Positions 7,601-15,125 are shown, numbered from the stretch's first letter. The stretch: 21,910 nt of DNA from CAZEJK01 sp964512045 (GCA_964512045.1 CAZEJK010000079.1:1-21910); one strand, 5' to 3'. Program-made: numbers and translations. Notes: generated by a model not told the origin, from the sequence alone.

Positions 7601-8838
7601 AGCTCACCGACACGATGAGCTTTGCGCTCGATCAGCTCAACATGAGCGGCGTTGCGGACCACGGCATCGCTGGCGTCCGGGTGGACGGGCTCAGCGTGCG
7701 CAACGGCTCGTTCACCAACATGGGCAATGCCGACTCCGAAGACGTGTTCAGCTTCGACCGCGACACCTTCGGCGACAACGGGCTCGTCGGAGCTGCCGTG
7801 TTCGAGAACCTCACGGTCACCGGGTTCGCCGAGCGCGCGATCGACATTGTCAATGAAGGGATCGGCAGCCTCGACCTCGACGTCCTCGATGTGTCCGCGA
7901 GCGACAACAATGACATTTTCGGAGAAGACGCAATCCGGGTGCAGACGGAAGGCGCGGTGGACGCGAACGTACTCGTCTCGGGCGGGACCTTCGACAACGT
8001 CGAGCTCGATGTTCTCGCGTACTTTGCGCAGGGTACCGGCACCAACACCGTCGAGATGACGAATGTGACCTCGACGAACGGCGGGGGTCCCGACGACAAC
8101 CCGAACGGTGGAGGTGTGGCAATCATCGCTTCGGGAGGTTCATCGACGACCTTCGACATCAACGCCAACAACCTCGCCGGTGTACAAGGTGCTGCAGTTC
8201 AGATCATCGGGCTGCCCGGCGCCGGGCAGACCGTGACGCTGAACGGGACGATCGGCGGACCGATCTCCACCGACGCAAACTCTCTCGGCTCGGACAACGC
8301 TGACGGCATCGATCTCGACTTCGACGGCGACCCGGGCGGCACCAGCACCATCGGGGGCGCGATCGTTGTCCAGAACAACACGATCAACTTCGATGACGAT
8401 GGCATCGGTATCGATCTTCGCGACGCCGCAGGGACGATGAGTGTCACCATCCGCGACAACACTCTGAACGGCGTGGCCGGGGGCGACGGGGACACGGCGG
8501 ACATCGACGACGGGATCTTCATCTTCACGGACGACGACGTTTTCGCCCCGGTAAATCAGCTGAACGTCGAGGTTATCGACAACGAGATCAACGGCATCTC
8601 TGCGTCGAAGAACGTGATCGAAATCGTAGACGTCCGAGACGGCAACACGCTCTGCTTCGGAGCAACGGGCAACAGCATCGGCTCTGGTAGTGGCAGCATC
8701 GAGCTGGACACCGACGCAGCGGTCGACCTGGTCGTCGATGCGACGTCTGCAGCCAACCTGAGCTCACTCAACAACGGCATCCCCGTAAATGAAGCGGCCA
8801 CACCGACCTATAGCAGCGGTGTGGACTGCATTCCGTAG
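4696..8838 (+). CDS. Giant secreted right-handed beta-helix protein
   Basis: The 1380-residue protein starts with a signal peptide (MTLPIRTLALILGIALAAATG, cleavage near 22-23). Residues about 24-212 form a beta-rich domain of unknown family. Residues about 213-275 resemble a DUF11/Ig repeat (YTVSLTITNTGDDAVDVSVD). Residues about 285-378 are a cadherin-like or Big_9 domain (NDYDPDGQSLTV ... FTYTVEDPDGN). From ENTVWFVDSSAAGS (about 377) to near the C-terminus is a Gly/Ser/Thr/Ala-rich repetitive region with regular short hydrophobic strands, typical of parallel beta-helix adhesins or carbohydrate-active folds. No autotransporter barrel, LPXTG or VPVELxSF tail is present; the protein ends in GVDCIP. 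The ATG at 4696 (weak GGGA site, 4685-4688) is preferred over an in-frame ATG at 4546 because the signal peptide follows it. Confidence 0.82.
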   Translation: MTLPIRTLALILGIALAAATGAATTIDDLQLAQSVSTGGTASSEVTPGGGEVVVGGARDLAVTTDNAAVTADVATGALVFVVPAATAGSAVATWDGVDGAPATLDATGLGGADLTDGGAHDALSLSVVAAAGAPVLTIEVYTNAASWSATSFTLPDTASTTAYLLPYADFVAGAGAGATFSNVGAVVLRLSGSDASATLGPIATAAAAPALTVTQRDLDATALGTGTGSELASTPRSPGDSYTVSLTITNTGDDAVDVSVDQLLDTDLSTVGSFRSTPVVRRDVYSGCGNTTLASDGSTVLGLIEGADNDYDPDGQSLTVTSVQATTDEGGSVTLDAAATGAFTYLPPAGFTGVDRFTYTVEDPDGNAATGEVLVSLENTVWFVDSSAAGSNEGTQANPFTDLSMLDGTAGDVDGPGDIIFVYAGSSGVTPYAGGIALEADQKLIGEGVGLSGCTTIAAGATPVIAVAGANVVELGSDNTVSGLLLQPSDAAATALAGIGFGTATLSSLALDGVGAALDLTTGTLSATIDRIVTTGNAAAVGLDGVGGSLTVSDGAGADTSVSNAASGISVSNAPSGATFDFADVSVGAASSGVSLTSSASASFAFSSLDVTTTAGPGLRADTVGTLSLGGTTNTVSATGGPAVDLSSVTLGTNATFSTLASTSSTTGPGIRLSNVAGSFVFSGGSTTVTNVGGGQPGIQLLSSDAQVLFATATINGTTGDGILVTSMNGPVTFTTVTVDGAGGAGIDLDSNAGTVAVNGGAIGATTPPTGIGVDLNGGAANVTIAAAITTTGGTAVQVTGRTGGGATFSGAVSHNASAIGIDVSGNSAGSTTFSSPTKVINSGAATAVNLSTNAAHAVSFTNGGLDIDTSGTATAFLAGGGGAVEVTGSGNTVRTNNSGGTGTAVSISNVTIGASGVTFERVDVTGAATGMVLNTTGSSGGFSITGDAGSTANGSGGTLASITGSAIELTDTMSFALDQLNMSGVADHGIAGVRVDGLSVRNGSFTNMGNADSEDVFSFDRDTFGDNGLVGAAVFENLTVTGFAERAIDIVNEGIGSLDLDVLDVSASDNNDIFGEDAIRVQTEGAVDANVLVSGGTFDNVELDVLAYFAQGTGTNTVEMTNVTSTNGGGPDDNPNGGGVAIIASGGSSTTFDINANNLAGVQGAAVQIIGLPGAGQTVTLNGTIGGPISTDANSLGSDNADGIDLDFDGDPGGTSTIGGAIVVQNNTINFDDDGIGIDLRDAAGTMSVTIRDNTLNGVAGGDGDTADIDDGIFIFTDDDVFAPVNQLNVEVIDNEINGISASKNVIEIVDVRDGNTLCFGATGNSIGSGSGSIELDTDAAVDLVVDATSAANLSSLNNGIPVNEAATPTYSSGVDCIP

Positions 8839-8908
8839 CAACCTCCGAAAGCGGTGGCACGCACCCGCTCGCGCTGTGGCAACCGGAGCTCTCGCATCTG
8901 ACGATCAC

Positions 8909-8971
8909 GCTGCGCCATGTTGCCGTTGCGCAGCCACCGCCCGCTCCTCCGGCTGCTCGCTGCGGAGCGGG
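8909..8971. terminator. Two hairpins between convergent genes
   Basis: GCTGCGC (8909-8915) pairs with GCGCAGC (8928-8934), and CCCGCTCC (8940-8947) pairs with GGAGCGGG (8964-8971). They sit in the 150-base space where the beta-helix gene and the minus-strand PKD gene converge, which suits a two-way transcription stop. Neither is followed by a clear T tract, so the assignment is tentative. Confidence 0.35.
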
Positions 8972-8990
8972 TTGCGAACAGCGTCCGGGA

Positions 8991-11284
8991 TCACTCTCCC
9001 CAGGCTGACGAGGCCGTCGTGAAGGTCCACGGAGTGGCGCCGACGAGCCCGTTGCCCGCATCGTCACGTGGCAGGTCGCCCCACTCGACGCGGTAGTCGC
9101 TCGAGCGCAGCATCGGCTCGCCGGGCTCGAGCACCACGGCCTGGGCGTCGACGTCCCAGCTCACCGTACCGCCCAGGTCGCGCCCATCGGGGCCGACCAC
9201 ACGGAGCATGCGGGCGGTCACCGATCCCCGGTCGAGGGGCTCGGACACCAGCACACGGATCGGGGTGCCAGGCATCACCGACAGTGCGCCGTCGGGCGGC
9301 GTCACCTCGAGCACCCGCGGCGGCGCCGCGTCCGCCTCGATCCGGAAGCTCCAGCTCGGCCCGTCAGCCGCACCGACCACCTCGGCACGCACGGCGCTGC
9401 CGGCGGTCAGCTCGTCGGTGGCCTCGGCCCACAGGGCCCTCCCGCCAGTTGCGCGGCCCGCGTTGGAGGGAATCTCCCGGCCTGTGTCATCGACCAGCCG
9501 CAGTCGCGCTCCGGTCGGGGCCGGTCCCGCCAGCAGAACCTCGGCGCGCGGCCGTGGGCCAGCCGTGGCGCCGGGCTCTGGCGTCCGCGCGACCGCCCTC
9601 GGCGGGTTGTCTGCCCCGAGCTCGATGACCGCCTCGGCGCGGTCCAGGCCGGACCGCGCAACCACCCGCAGCAGCAGATCGCCGTCCCCTGCCAAACCCT
9701 CGGTGTCCACCGTGTGGCTGGTGGCGCGCAGCGCCCTCGCCACCGGCGCCCACGACCGGCCGCCGTCGCTGCTCGCATCGACGTCGCAGGTCACGGGGTC
9801 GTCCTCCGGGTCCCACGCCCTCCATGCGAGAGTGATCGTCCCGGAGACGGTCTCCCCTGATGCTGGCGCGGTGATCTCGACCTCTGGCGGCGCACCGTGG
9901 TGGTTTCGAAACCGGCGTAGCGGTCCTCGGGCTCGGGCTCGGCGTCGCGCACCCGGAACGCCTCGCCCTCGTCGCACGCGCGGGCCCGGTAGAGGCCGTC
10001 GGTCATGGCGTTGGGAATGTTGATGAAGAACGATCCCTCGAGGGCCACCGAGCGGGGAAACTCCTCGTCATCGTCGGTGTTCTCGAGGGTCATGTCGAGC
10101 TCGCACTCGATCCAATGGTCAGGGTTGATGCGGCAGCTCATGGTGCCGCCGTTGGAACGGAAGGAGTACTGGGGATCGGCGTCCGGCGCCAGCACGCCGC
10201 CGCCCGACGGCGTGGGCTCGGTCTGCCGATCCGGTGATCCCGGGCTTTCCTGCTGGAAGGGGTTGATCCCGAGCCGCCCAACAGTGTTGCGCTCGAGCTG
10301 GGCGCGGGCGTCCTCCTTGTCGCCTTGATCACCAGGCACCATCGCCATGACATCGGAGAGGTTGACCATGCCGCCCAGGCCGAGCGGGTTGGCATGGGTC
10401 TGCTTCCACTGCATGAAGTACTCCTGCGAGTGGTTGGTCGCAATCAACGTCACGCCGCCGTTGGAGCCCGAGGTGTACGTGAACCCCCGCGAGAGCGTCT
10501 TGGGATCGACGATGATCATCAGGTAGACCTGGGCGTCGTCGTCCCACAGCGTCAGCATGAACCGGCATCGACCGTTCGAGACCGGCGAGGCCCACAGGCC
10601 CCGGAACGGCATCACGTCGCCCTCGAGCTCGCCCGACAGGTCACCGGACAGGGTCGCGCTCCAGCGCGACGGCCCGGTGTAGATCTCGAGGGTGCGGTCG
10701 CGGGCGCCGCCGTCCTCATCTTCAACCGTCAGCGTCACCGTGAACTGGCCGACGTCTGAGTAGGCGTGGGACACGCGGGTCAGGTCGACCCCCGACTGCG
10801 GCGGCGAGCCGTCGCCGAAGTCCCAGGTGTAGGTCAGCTCATCGGAGCTCCAGTCGGTCGCCTCGGCAGTGAACTGGTAGGCGTCGGCGAGCTCGATGTC
10901 GGGCCGGCTGGCCAGCTCGCGGATCACCGGCCGCGCGTTGGTCACGGTGACCTCGCGGGAGGCGGTGATCTCTCTGCCGTCGCCGCCGGTGACGGCCAGA
11001 GTCACGGTGTAGTCGTCGTCCCGACGGTAGCGGTGAGCGACCGATGACAGCCCCTCGCCCGTCACGACCTGCGATCCGTCGCCGAAGTCCCAGCGGTAGG
11101 TGAGGGGCTCACCTCCCGGGTGGATGACGAAGGCCGACATCGGGAACGCCGTGCCCTCGGGACCCTTGGCTCGGCCCTCGAGACGAATCACCGACTCCTG
11201 GGCGGACACCATCGACACCCAAGTGGTCGCCACCAGGGCGGCCAGCACGATCCTCACCGTCAGGTTCTGCAGAGCGCGCAGCAT
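8991..11284 (-). pseudogene. Secreted PKD-domain protein, split by a -1 frameshift
   Basis: The gene starts at the ATG at 11284, six bases after GGAGG (11295-11291), and encodes a signal peptide (cleavage after VSA, residue 28). Two PKD domains follow, each with a WDFGDGS motif (about 33-115 and 116-205), then an unrecognised domain (about 206-455). Near residue 460 (bases 9907-9896) the frame is lost. The original frame becomes Arg/Ser-rich nonsense ending at 9791. The -1 frame carries on with an Ig/FnIII-like domain (PPEVEITAPASGETVSGTI) and a Big_5/SbsA-like Ig domain (APPRVLEVTPPDGALSVMPG) to the TGA at 8993-8991. Adding one base would restore a 764-residue protein. It follows the TonB receptor by 122 bases on the same strand, probably as one operon. 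The break may be decay or a sequencing error; no good slippery heptamer was seen. Confidence 0.75.
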
Positions 11285-11406
11285 GACATACCTCCGAAGC
11301 GTCGACTCATGAACTGCATCTGAGACGCGATCGCGATGAAGAGTACCACGTTCGCGCGTCATGCAGGCCACAGACCCGCCAGCTGTATTGCCCGCGACCA
11401 AGGAAA

Positions 11407-13515
11407 TCAACGGCTATCGAGCAAACCCGCAGCTCCGCCACGCCACCGCAGCCGTACCCAGACGGTACGGCCGGGCTCGTTCACGCGCTGGGGGTCGGGG
11501 TCGAACAGGCTCGCACGGTTCAGGTGAGTGGCGTAGGCACGGTCGAGCAGGTTGGCCACGCCGCAGGAGAGGTCGAGGCCGCCGCCGAGCTCGAGGGTAC
11601 CGGCAAGATCGACCGTGAACCACGACGGGGTCGGCCCAGCATCCAGACCGCTGCCGACCGCAGGATCATCGTCGACCCGATCCTGCCGATCGGCAAGCTG
11701 CAGCGCCGTCGACACCGACCAGCCACGCCCGGACCAGACCCCCTGAAGGTGCCCGCTCAGCGGCGGCGTCTGAGCGATCGGACGGTGATCAGTGGCGTTC
11801 TCTGCGCGGACCCACGCCACTCCGCCGGTCACCATCAGCAAGCTCGAGATCTCCAGTCGCCCCGCAAGCTCGCCACCGAACCTGCGTGCCTGGACGTTCC
11901 GGTAGATGGTGGCGCCGTCACAGCGGAGGATGCCCGCCTGGCAGCGGGCCCGGTCACGGAGGATCTCACCGTCGACGTCGGCTGCAAACAACGTCAAGGT
12001 TGCGCCGAGACGATCCCGTCCCCACGCCGCTCCGAGATCGAGCTGGTGGTATCGAGCAGGCTCAAGGCCGGGGTTGCCGACCCAACGCTTGGCGGGCATA
12101 GCGCTGCTCGCCGCGAGAAACCGCTCCGTCGCGTCCGCGACCCGCACCGTGCGGCTCAGCCCGGCGAACAGCTGCCAGGACCCACGCTCGTGCTCCAGCC
12201 GGAGGAGACCGCTGCCATCCCAATGCGACCAGGAGTCGTCGACGCCTACGGTGTACATCGCCCACAGCTGGCGTGGTGTCGGTCCGTCTCCACCGAGCGT
12301 CGGCTCGTCTGCACGACTTGCAGCGGCGGAGAAGTAATCGGCACGGGCTCCGTACCGCAACCGAGCATGATCGCTCAGCTCACGAACACCTTCGACGTAC
12401 GCTCCAATCTGCCGGCGCGTCACGTCCGGCCACATGATCGACTGGACGGCTCCGATCGTCGCCGGTGTCGGTCCGGCAAAGCGCGTCGCGTCAAATGTGG
12501 CCGTCTCAGTGGTGACGCCGAAAGAGAACGTCGGAAGCTCGAGTCGGCCACGGACGCCCCAGGTGGACGTGGTCGTCGGCACCTCGAGGGCCATCGGCGC
12601 GCTCAGCGGACGCAGGGAGTAGTTGTCCATCAGATGATCGACCGAGTCGTAGAACACCTCGATCGACCAACGGCTCGGGTTGGCTGCGCCTCCCAACCGA
12701 GCCACCTCGATACGTACGATGTCCGCGGTGCTCTCTGGCGCGTCCATGCCGGCGCCCGCAAACAGCGCGTCGAGGGTCTCGGAGCGCTCGAAGCTCATCT
12801 CGAGCTTGGTGCGCGCGTCCGGACGCCACCCCACCAGCACCACGCCGCTGCGACTCTCCGCTGCCGAGCGCACCTCGGTACCGTCGCCGTCTTCGTAGCT
12901 GTCCACATCGCGCCAGGCGGCGGCAGCGCGCACGGACCAGTCACCGAGCCCGAACGAGGCATCGACCGTCAGCTCGGGAGCGTCGGACCAGCTCGAGACG
13001 GCCGTCGCCACCTCGCCACGCCAGGTCTCTCCGCCGAGCTCCGGAGCATGCCGCTCGAACAGCACCGTGCCGCCTGGCGCGCCGGGACCGTAGCGGACGG
13101 TCTGAACGCCCCGGAGCACGATGACCTGGTCGCTGGTCTCCAGCGCCGCGTAGGCCGTCGAAGGATCCATCCGGTTCGGGCAGCCACCGTGGACGGTGGC
13201 TCCGTCCAGCAGGATGTTCACGCTCGGGCCGCTCAGACCCCGGATGAACGGCTCGAGGCCGTGGCCGCCCATTCTCCCGAGATTCACCCCAACGACGTCG
13301 CGCAGCACCTCGGCGCCGTCTCCGACCGGCACCGAGGTCGCCAGCGCGTCCCGGTCGATGACAGTGCTCTCGGCATGTGCCGCAGAGGCGGTCACCTCGG
13401 TGGTCGCAAAGATCACCGGTCGTTCATCCGGCTCCGTGTGCTCTTTGGGCTCCTGGCCAAGAGAAACCTGATACGTGGCCAGGGCCATACACCAGCAAAG
13501 CAGTGCTCTTCGCAA
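11407..13515 (-). CDS. oprC: TonB-dependent copper receptor, OprC/NosA type
   Basis: This 702-residue outer-membrane receptor has a signal peptide (cleavage near residue 20), a TonB-box-like TTEVTAS (38-44), a plug domain (about 45-160, with PFIRGLSGPSVNILLDG) and a 22-strand-type barrel. The plug contains GCPNRMDP, giving C112-x3-M116, and the barrel contains DHLMDNYS, giving H294-x-M296. This CxxxM/HxM pair is the copper site described for Pseudomonas OprC, so copper uptake is the best prediction. The start is a TTG at 13515 with GGGAG nine bases upstream (GAGGGG also lies two bases before it); the first ATG, at codon 10, would destroy the signal peptide. After the last barrel strand (VWVRLRW) there are 11 extra residues (RGGAAGLLDSR), whereas such receptors usually end on the aromatic. 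The PKD gene follows. Confidence 0.87.
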   Translation of the reverse strand: MRRALLCWCMALATYQVSLGQEPKEHTEPDERPVIFATTEVTASAAHAESTVIDRDALATSVPVGDGAEVLRDVVGVNLGRMGGHGLEPFIRGLSGPSVNILLDGATVHGGCPNRMDPSTAYAALETSDQVIVLRGVQTVRYGPGAPGGTVLFERHAPELGGETWRGEVATAVSSWSDAPELTVDASFGLGDWSVRAAAAWRDVDSYEDGDGTEVRSAAESRSGVVLVGWRPDARTKLEMSFERSETLDALFAGAGMDAPESTADIVRIEVARLGGAANPSRWSIEVFYDSVDHLMDNYSLRPLSAPMALEVPTTTSTWGVRGRLELPTFSFGVTTETATFDATRFAGPTPATIGAVQSIMWPDVTRRQIGAYVEGVRELSDHARLRYGARADYFSAAASRADEPTLGGDGPTPRQLWAMYTVGVDDSWSHWDGSGLLRLEHERGSWQLFAGLSRTVRVADATERFLAASSAMPAKRWVGNPGLEPARYHQLDLGAAWGRDRLGATLTLFAADVDGEILRDRARCQAGILRCDGATIYRNVQARRFGGELAGRLEISSLLMVTGGVAWVRAENATDHRPIAQTPPLSGHLQGVWSGRGWSVSTALQLADRQDRVDDDPAVGSGLDAGPTPSWFTVDLAGTLELGGGLDLSCGVANLLDRAYATHLNRASLFDPDPQRVNEPGRTVWVRLRWRGGAAGLLDSR

Positions 13516-13554
13516 CGCCCCTCGCTCCCGTGATTCCTGTCCTCTTCAACCACG

Positions 13555-13582
13555 ACCATACCACCGCAGGGAAGCTTGTAAA
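13555..13582 (-). promoter_or_regulatory. Candidate promoter of the receptor operon
   Basis: On the minus strand TTTACA (13582-13577) is followed after 16 bases by TATGGT (13560-13555) with an extended TGG immediately before it. Transcription would begin about 33 bases before the TTG start at 13515. Inferred from consensus only; no copper-regulator operator was recognised. Confidence 0.45.
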
Positions 13583-13669
13583 GATCGACTCACAGCGGCA
13601 CAAGACTGACGAGCGATCGTGGTCGGTCTCGCTGCCTCCAAGTTTGGGAGGGCTCGCCCACGCTCGCCA

Positions 13670-13914
13670 TCAACGGATGGTGGCGCTGGTCACGAAGGGG
13701 ATGCTCAGGGGGTATCTGATCTCCTCGTCGGACAGGGCGCGCACGGTGTTGACGATACCCTGAAAGGTGCAGAAGCAACCGACGAGGATGAGGGGCACCG
13801 GCGCCAGCACGACCGCGGGGCGAACCAGTCGACCGTCGTCGACCCGCAGCGACCCGCCACGGCTTCGATCTCCCTCCTCGGACCGACCGAGTCCACAACG
13901 CCAGCCCGTGACAT
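13670..13914 (-). pseudogene. Remnant of a small membrane-protein gene
   Basis: The minus strand from 13933 to the TGA at 13672-13670 encodes a natural-looking C-terminal part: RLVRPAVVLAPVPLILVGCF, then a segment containing GIVNTVRALSDEE, then IPFVTSATIR. It has one hydrophobic helix but no start codon in that frame. A start is available one frame away: ATG at 13914, preceded by AAGAAGG with five-base spacing, giving MSRAGVVDSVGPRREIEAVA. Joining the two needs one added base somewhere around 13840-13860, giving about 81 residues. I do not recognise the family. It lies upstream of the receptor promoter on the same strand. Confidence 0.35.
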
Positions 13915-13933
13915 CGTACCCTTCTTGGCAACC

Positions 13934-14107
13934 CTACCGAGACCCGCCACCATCCGGAGACGTCGCGACCGCTGGGCACTCTGGATCACCGTCGTCGCCC
14001 TGGTCCTGGCGACGGCGCACCGGCGCCACTGGCCTTGGCCTCGGCCACCTCGGTCCGCCAAAGGCCTACACCAGGTCTCGGTCAGAGTCGTCCACCAGGA
14101 CGGAGGG
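13934..14107. other. Spacer without a convincing gene
   Basis: All frames here are short or of poor composition on both strands. The longer open frames that cross the area have Arg/Pro/Trp-rich sequences typical of out-of-frame GC-rich DNA. Confidence 0.4.
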
Positions 14108-14144
14108 GTAGCGAGCTCGATAGCGCAGTAGCGTTCCTGGCACG
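14108..14144 (+). repeat. Left copy of a 29-bp direct repeat with clustered RTAGCG elements
   Basis: CTCGATAGCGCAGTAGCG starts at 14116, and the 29-base stretch to 14144 matches 15097-15125 at 25 of 29 positions. The hexamer RTAGCG occurs three times here (14108-14113, 14120-14125, 14128-14133). The same element forms the arms of the palindrome before mntA. Confidence 0.65.
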
Positions 14145-14194
14145 TTCTCCGCGCGTTCTCCGTCTTCCGAGGCGCAGGAGAATACGGGCGTCTG

Positions 14195-14222
14195 GTATAG
14201 CGCAGCTCTCCGCCGCTATACT
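14195..14222 (+). promoter_or_regulatory. Palindromic operator over the mntA -10 box
   Basis: GTATAGCG (14195-14202) and CGCTATAC (14214-14221) are perfect inverted arms around 11 bases. The right arm overlaps TATACT (14217-14222), a five-of-six -10 box, and the mntA ATG begins six bases later. That spacing predicts a transcript starting at or next to the ATG, that is, a leaderless message. No good -35 box was seen. A repressor bound here would cover the promoter. Confidence 0.6.
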
Positions 14223-14228
14223 CGAGAC

Positions 14229-14633
14229 ATGGATCAGGACGTTTTCCGAGACGCAGCAGCCGAGGTGCTCTCCCACGCCGACCGGAGCGTCGTGGCCGCT
14301 TACCTGTTCGGCAGTGTGGCCCGAGCCACAGCAACCACCTCGAGCGACATCGACATCGCGGTCCTGCTCCGGAGCGCCGAAGCGAAGCGGCTGGACGGCG
14401 TCAGGCTGACCCTGGAGGGCCAGCTCGAAGCTGCACTCAGGCGAACCGTGCAGCTCGTGGTCCTCAACCAGGCGCCGTCCGACCTCGTCCACCGTGTGCT
14501 CCGTGACGGCGTGATCCTTCTGGACCGCGACCGCGCCGCACGAATCCGGTTCGAGGTTCGAGCCCGCAACATGTACTTCGACCTGCTGCCGGTCCTCAAG
14601 GAGTATCGGCACGCACCGGTGAGCACGCCATGA
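14229..14633 (+). CDS. mntA: MntA-type nucleotidyltransferase antitoxin
   Basis: The 134-residue protein is a minimal nucleotidyltransferase. In characterised MntA-HepT pairs the antitoxin inactivates the HEPN toxin by adding AMP to its active-site tyrosine. The motif GS-x10-DxD is exact: G28 S29, then D40 I41 D42 (context SSDIDIAVLL). The third acidic residue expected on the next strand ('vDvv') is Q75 here (RRTVQLVVLN), which may weaken or alter catalysis. The sequence LRDGVILLDRD and the C-terminal helix are typical of the family. No Shine-Dalgarno sequence is seen; the -10 box six bases upstream suggests leaderless expression. It overlaps hepT by four bases (ATGA, 14630-14633). Confidence 0.9.
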   Translation: MDQDVFRDAAAEVLSHADRSVVAAYLFGSVARATATTSSDIDIAVLLRSAEAKRLDGVRLTLEGQLEAALRRTVQLVVLNQAPSDLVHRVLRDGVILLDRDRAARIRFEVRARNMYFDLLPVLKEYRHAPVSTP

Positions 14634-15052
14634 CCGATCTCGAGCTGCTCGCCAAGAAGCTCGCGTTCATCGAAACCTGTGTGGCCGATCTCCGGCGGCT
14701 CTCCCGGCCAGAACGCATCGCAACGGACCTGCGTGAGGAGCGCTTTGTCGAGCACACACTGCAGATCGCGATCCAGGCCGCCCAGGACATCGCCTCGCAC
14801 ATCATCTCCGATCTGCGTCTCGGTGAGCCGCGGACCAACCGGGAGCTGTTCGTCCTGCTCGCACGCGGCGGCTGGATCTCGAGCGAGCAGGCAACCCTCC
14901 TTGGCAATATGGCCGGCTTCCGCAACATCCTGGTCCACGGGTATGGCGACGTCGACGTGGAGATCGTACAGGACGTGGCGAAGCATCGCCTGGACGACAT
15001 TCTCCACTTCGTCGAGGCGATCCGCTCACAGCTCCCTGAAACCGACCGATAG
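14630..15052 (+). CDS. hepT: HepT-like HEPN ribonuclease toxin (DUF86)
   Basis: The 140-residue all-helical protein is a HEPN-domain RNase toxin. The catalytic Rx4HxY motif is complete: R98, H103 and Y105 in FRNILVHGYGDVD. Y105 is the residue expected to be AMPylated by MntA. Length and the preceding helices (HTLQIAIQAAQDIASHIISD) match DUF86. Translation is coupled to mntA through the ATGA overlap, with GGTGAG (14618-14623) as ribosome site. Nothing looks broken, so the pair should be active. Confidence 0.92.
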   Translation: MTDLELLAKKLAFIETCVADLRRLSRPERIATDLREERFVEHTLQIAIQAAQDIASHIISDLRLGEPRTNRELFVLLARGGWISSEQATLLGNMAGFRNILVHGYGDVDVEIVQDVAKHRLDDILHFVEAIRSQLPETDR

Positions 15053-15096
15053 TCACCACCAAGGCGCTTCGTCCAGTCGCTCCGAGCTTCACGGAC

Positions 15097-15125
15097 CTCG
15101 ATAGCGCAATAGCGTGCCCGGCGCG
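15097..15125 (+). repeat. Right copy of the 29-bp direct repeat
   Basis: CTCGATAGCGCAATAGCG starts here, 45 bases after the hepT stop, and matches 14116-14144 at 25 of 29 bases in the same orientation, 981 bases away. It contains two ATAGCG elements eight bases apart (15101-15106 and 15109-15114). Together the copies bracket the mntA-hepT operon. Confidence 0.65.

Noticed and set aside
6217..7662. 481-codon open frame antisense to the beta-helix protein
   Set aside because: Repetitive GC-rich codons keep the opposite strand free of stops. The translation is low-complexity (R, G, A, D) with no start signal.
9896..9910. Programmed -1 frameshifting in the PKD gene
   Set aside because: The codons around the junction (TTC GAA ACC ACC ACG) do not form an X-XXY-YYZ heptamer and no strong stimulatory stem is obvious. 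A one-base loss is simpler.
11524..13533. 669-codon open frame antisense to the TonB receptor
   Set aside because: The minus-strand receptor shows signal peptide, plug, barrel and copper motifs. The antisense translation is rich in R/H/P/G and has no recognisable domain.
13670..13933. ExbB/TolQ-like protein upstream of the TonB receptor
   Set aside because: The one hydrophobic helix and position are suggestive, but the glycine-rich ExbB helix signature is missing and the fragment is too short to assign.
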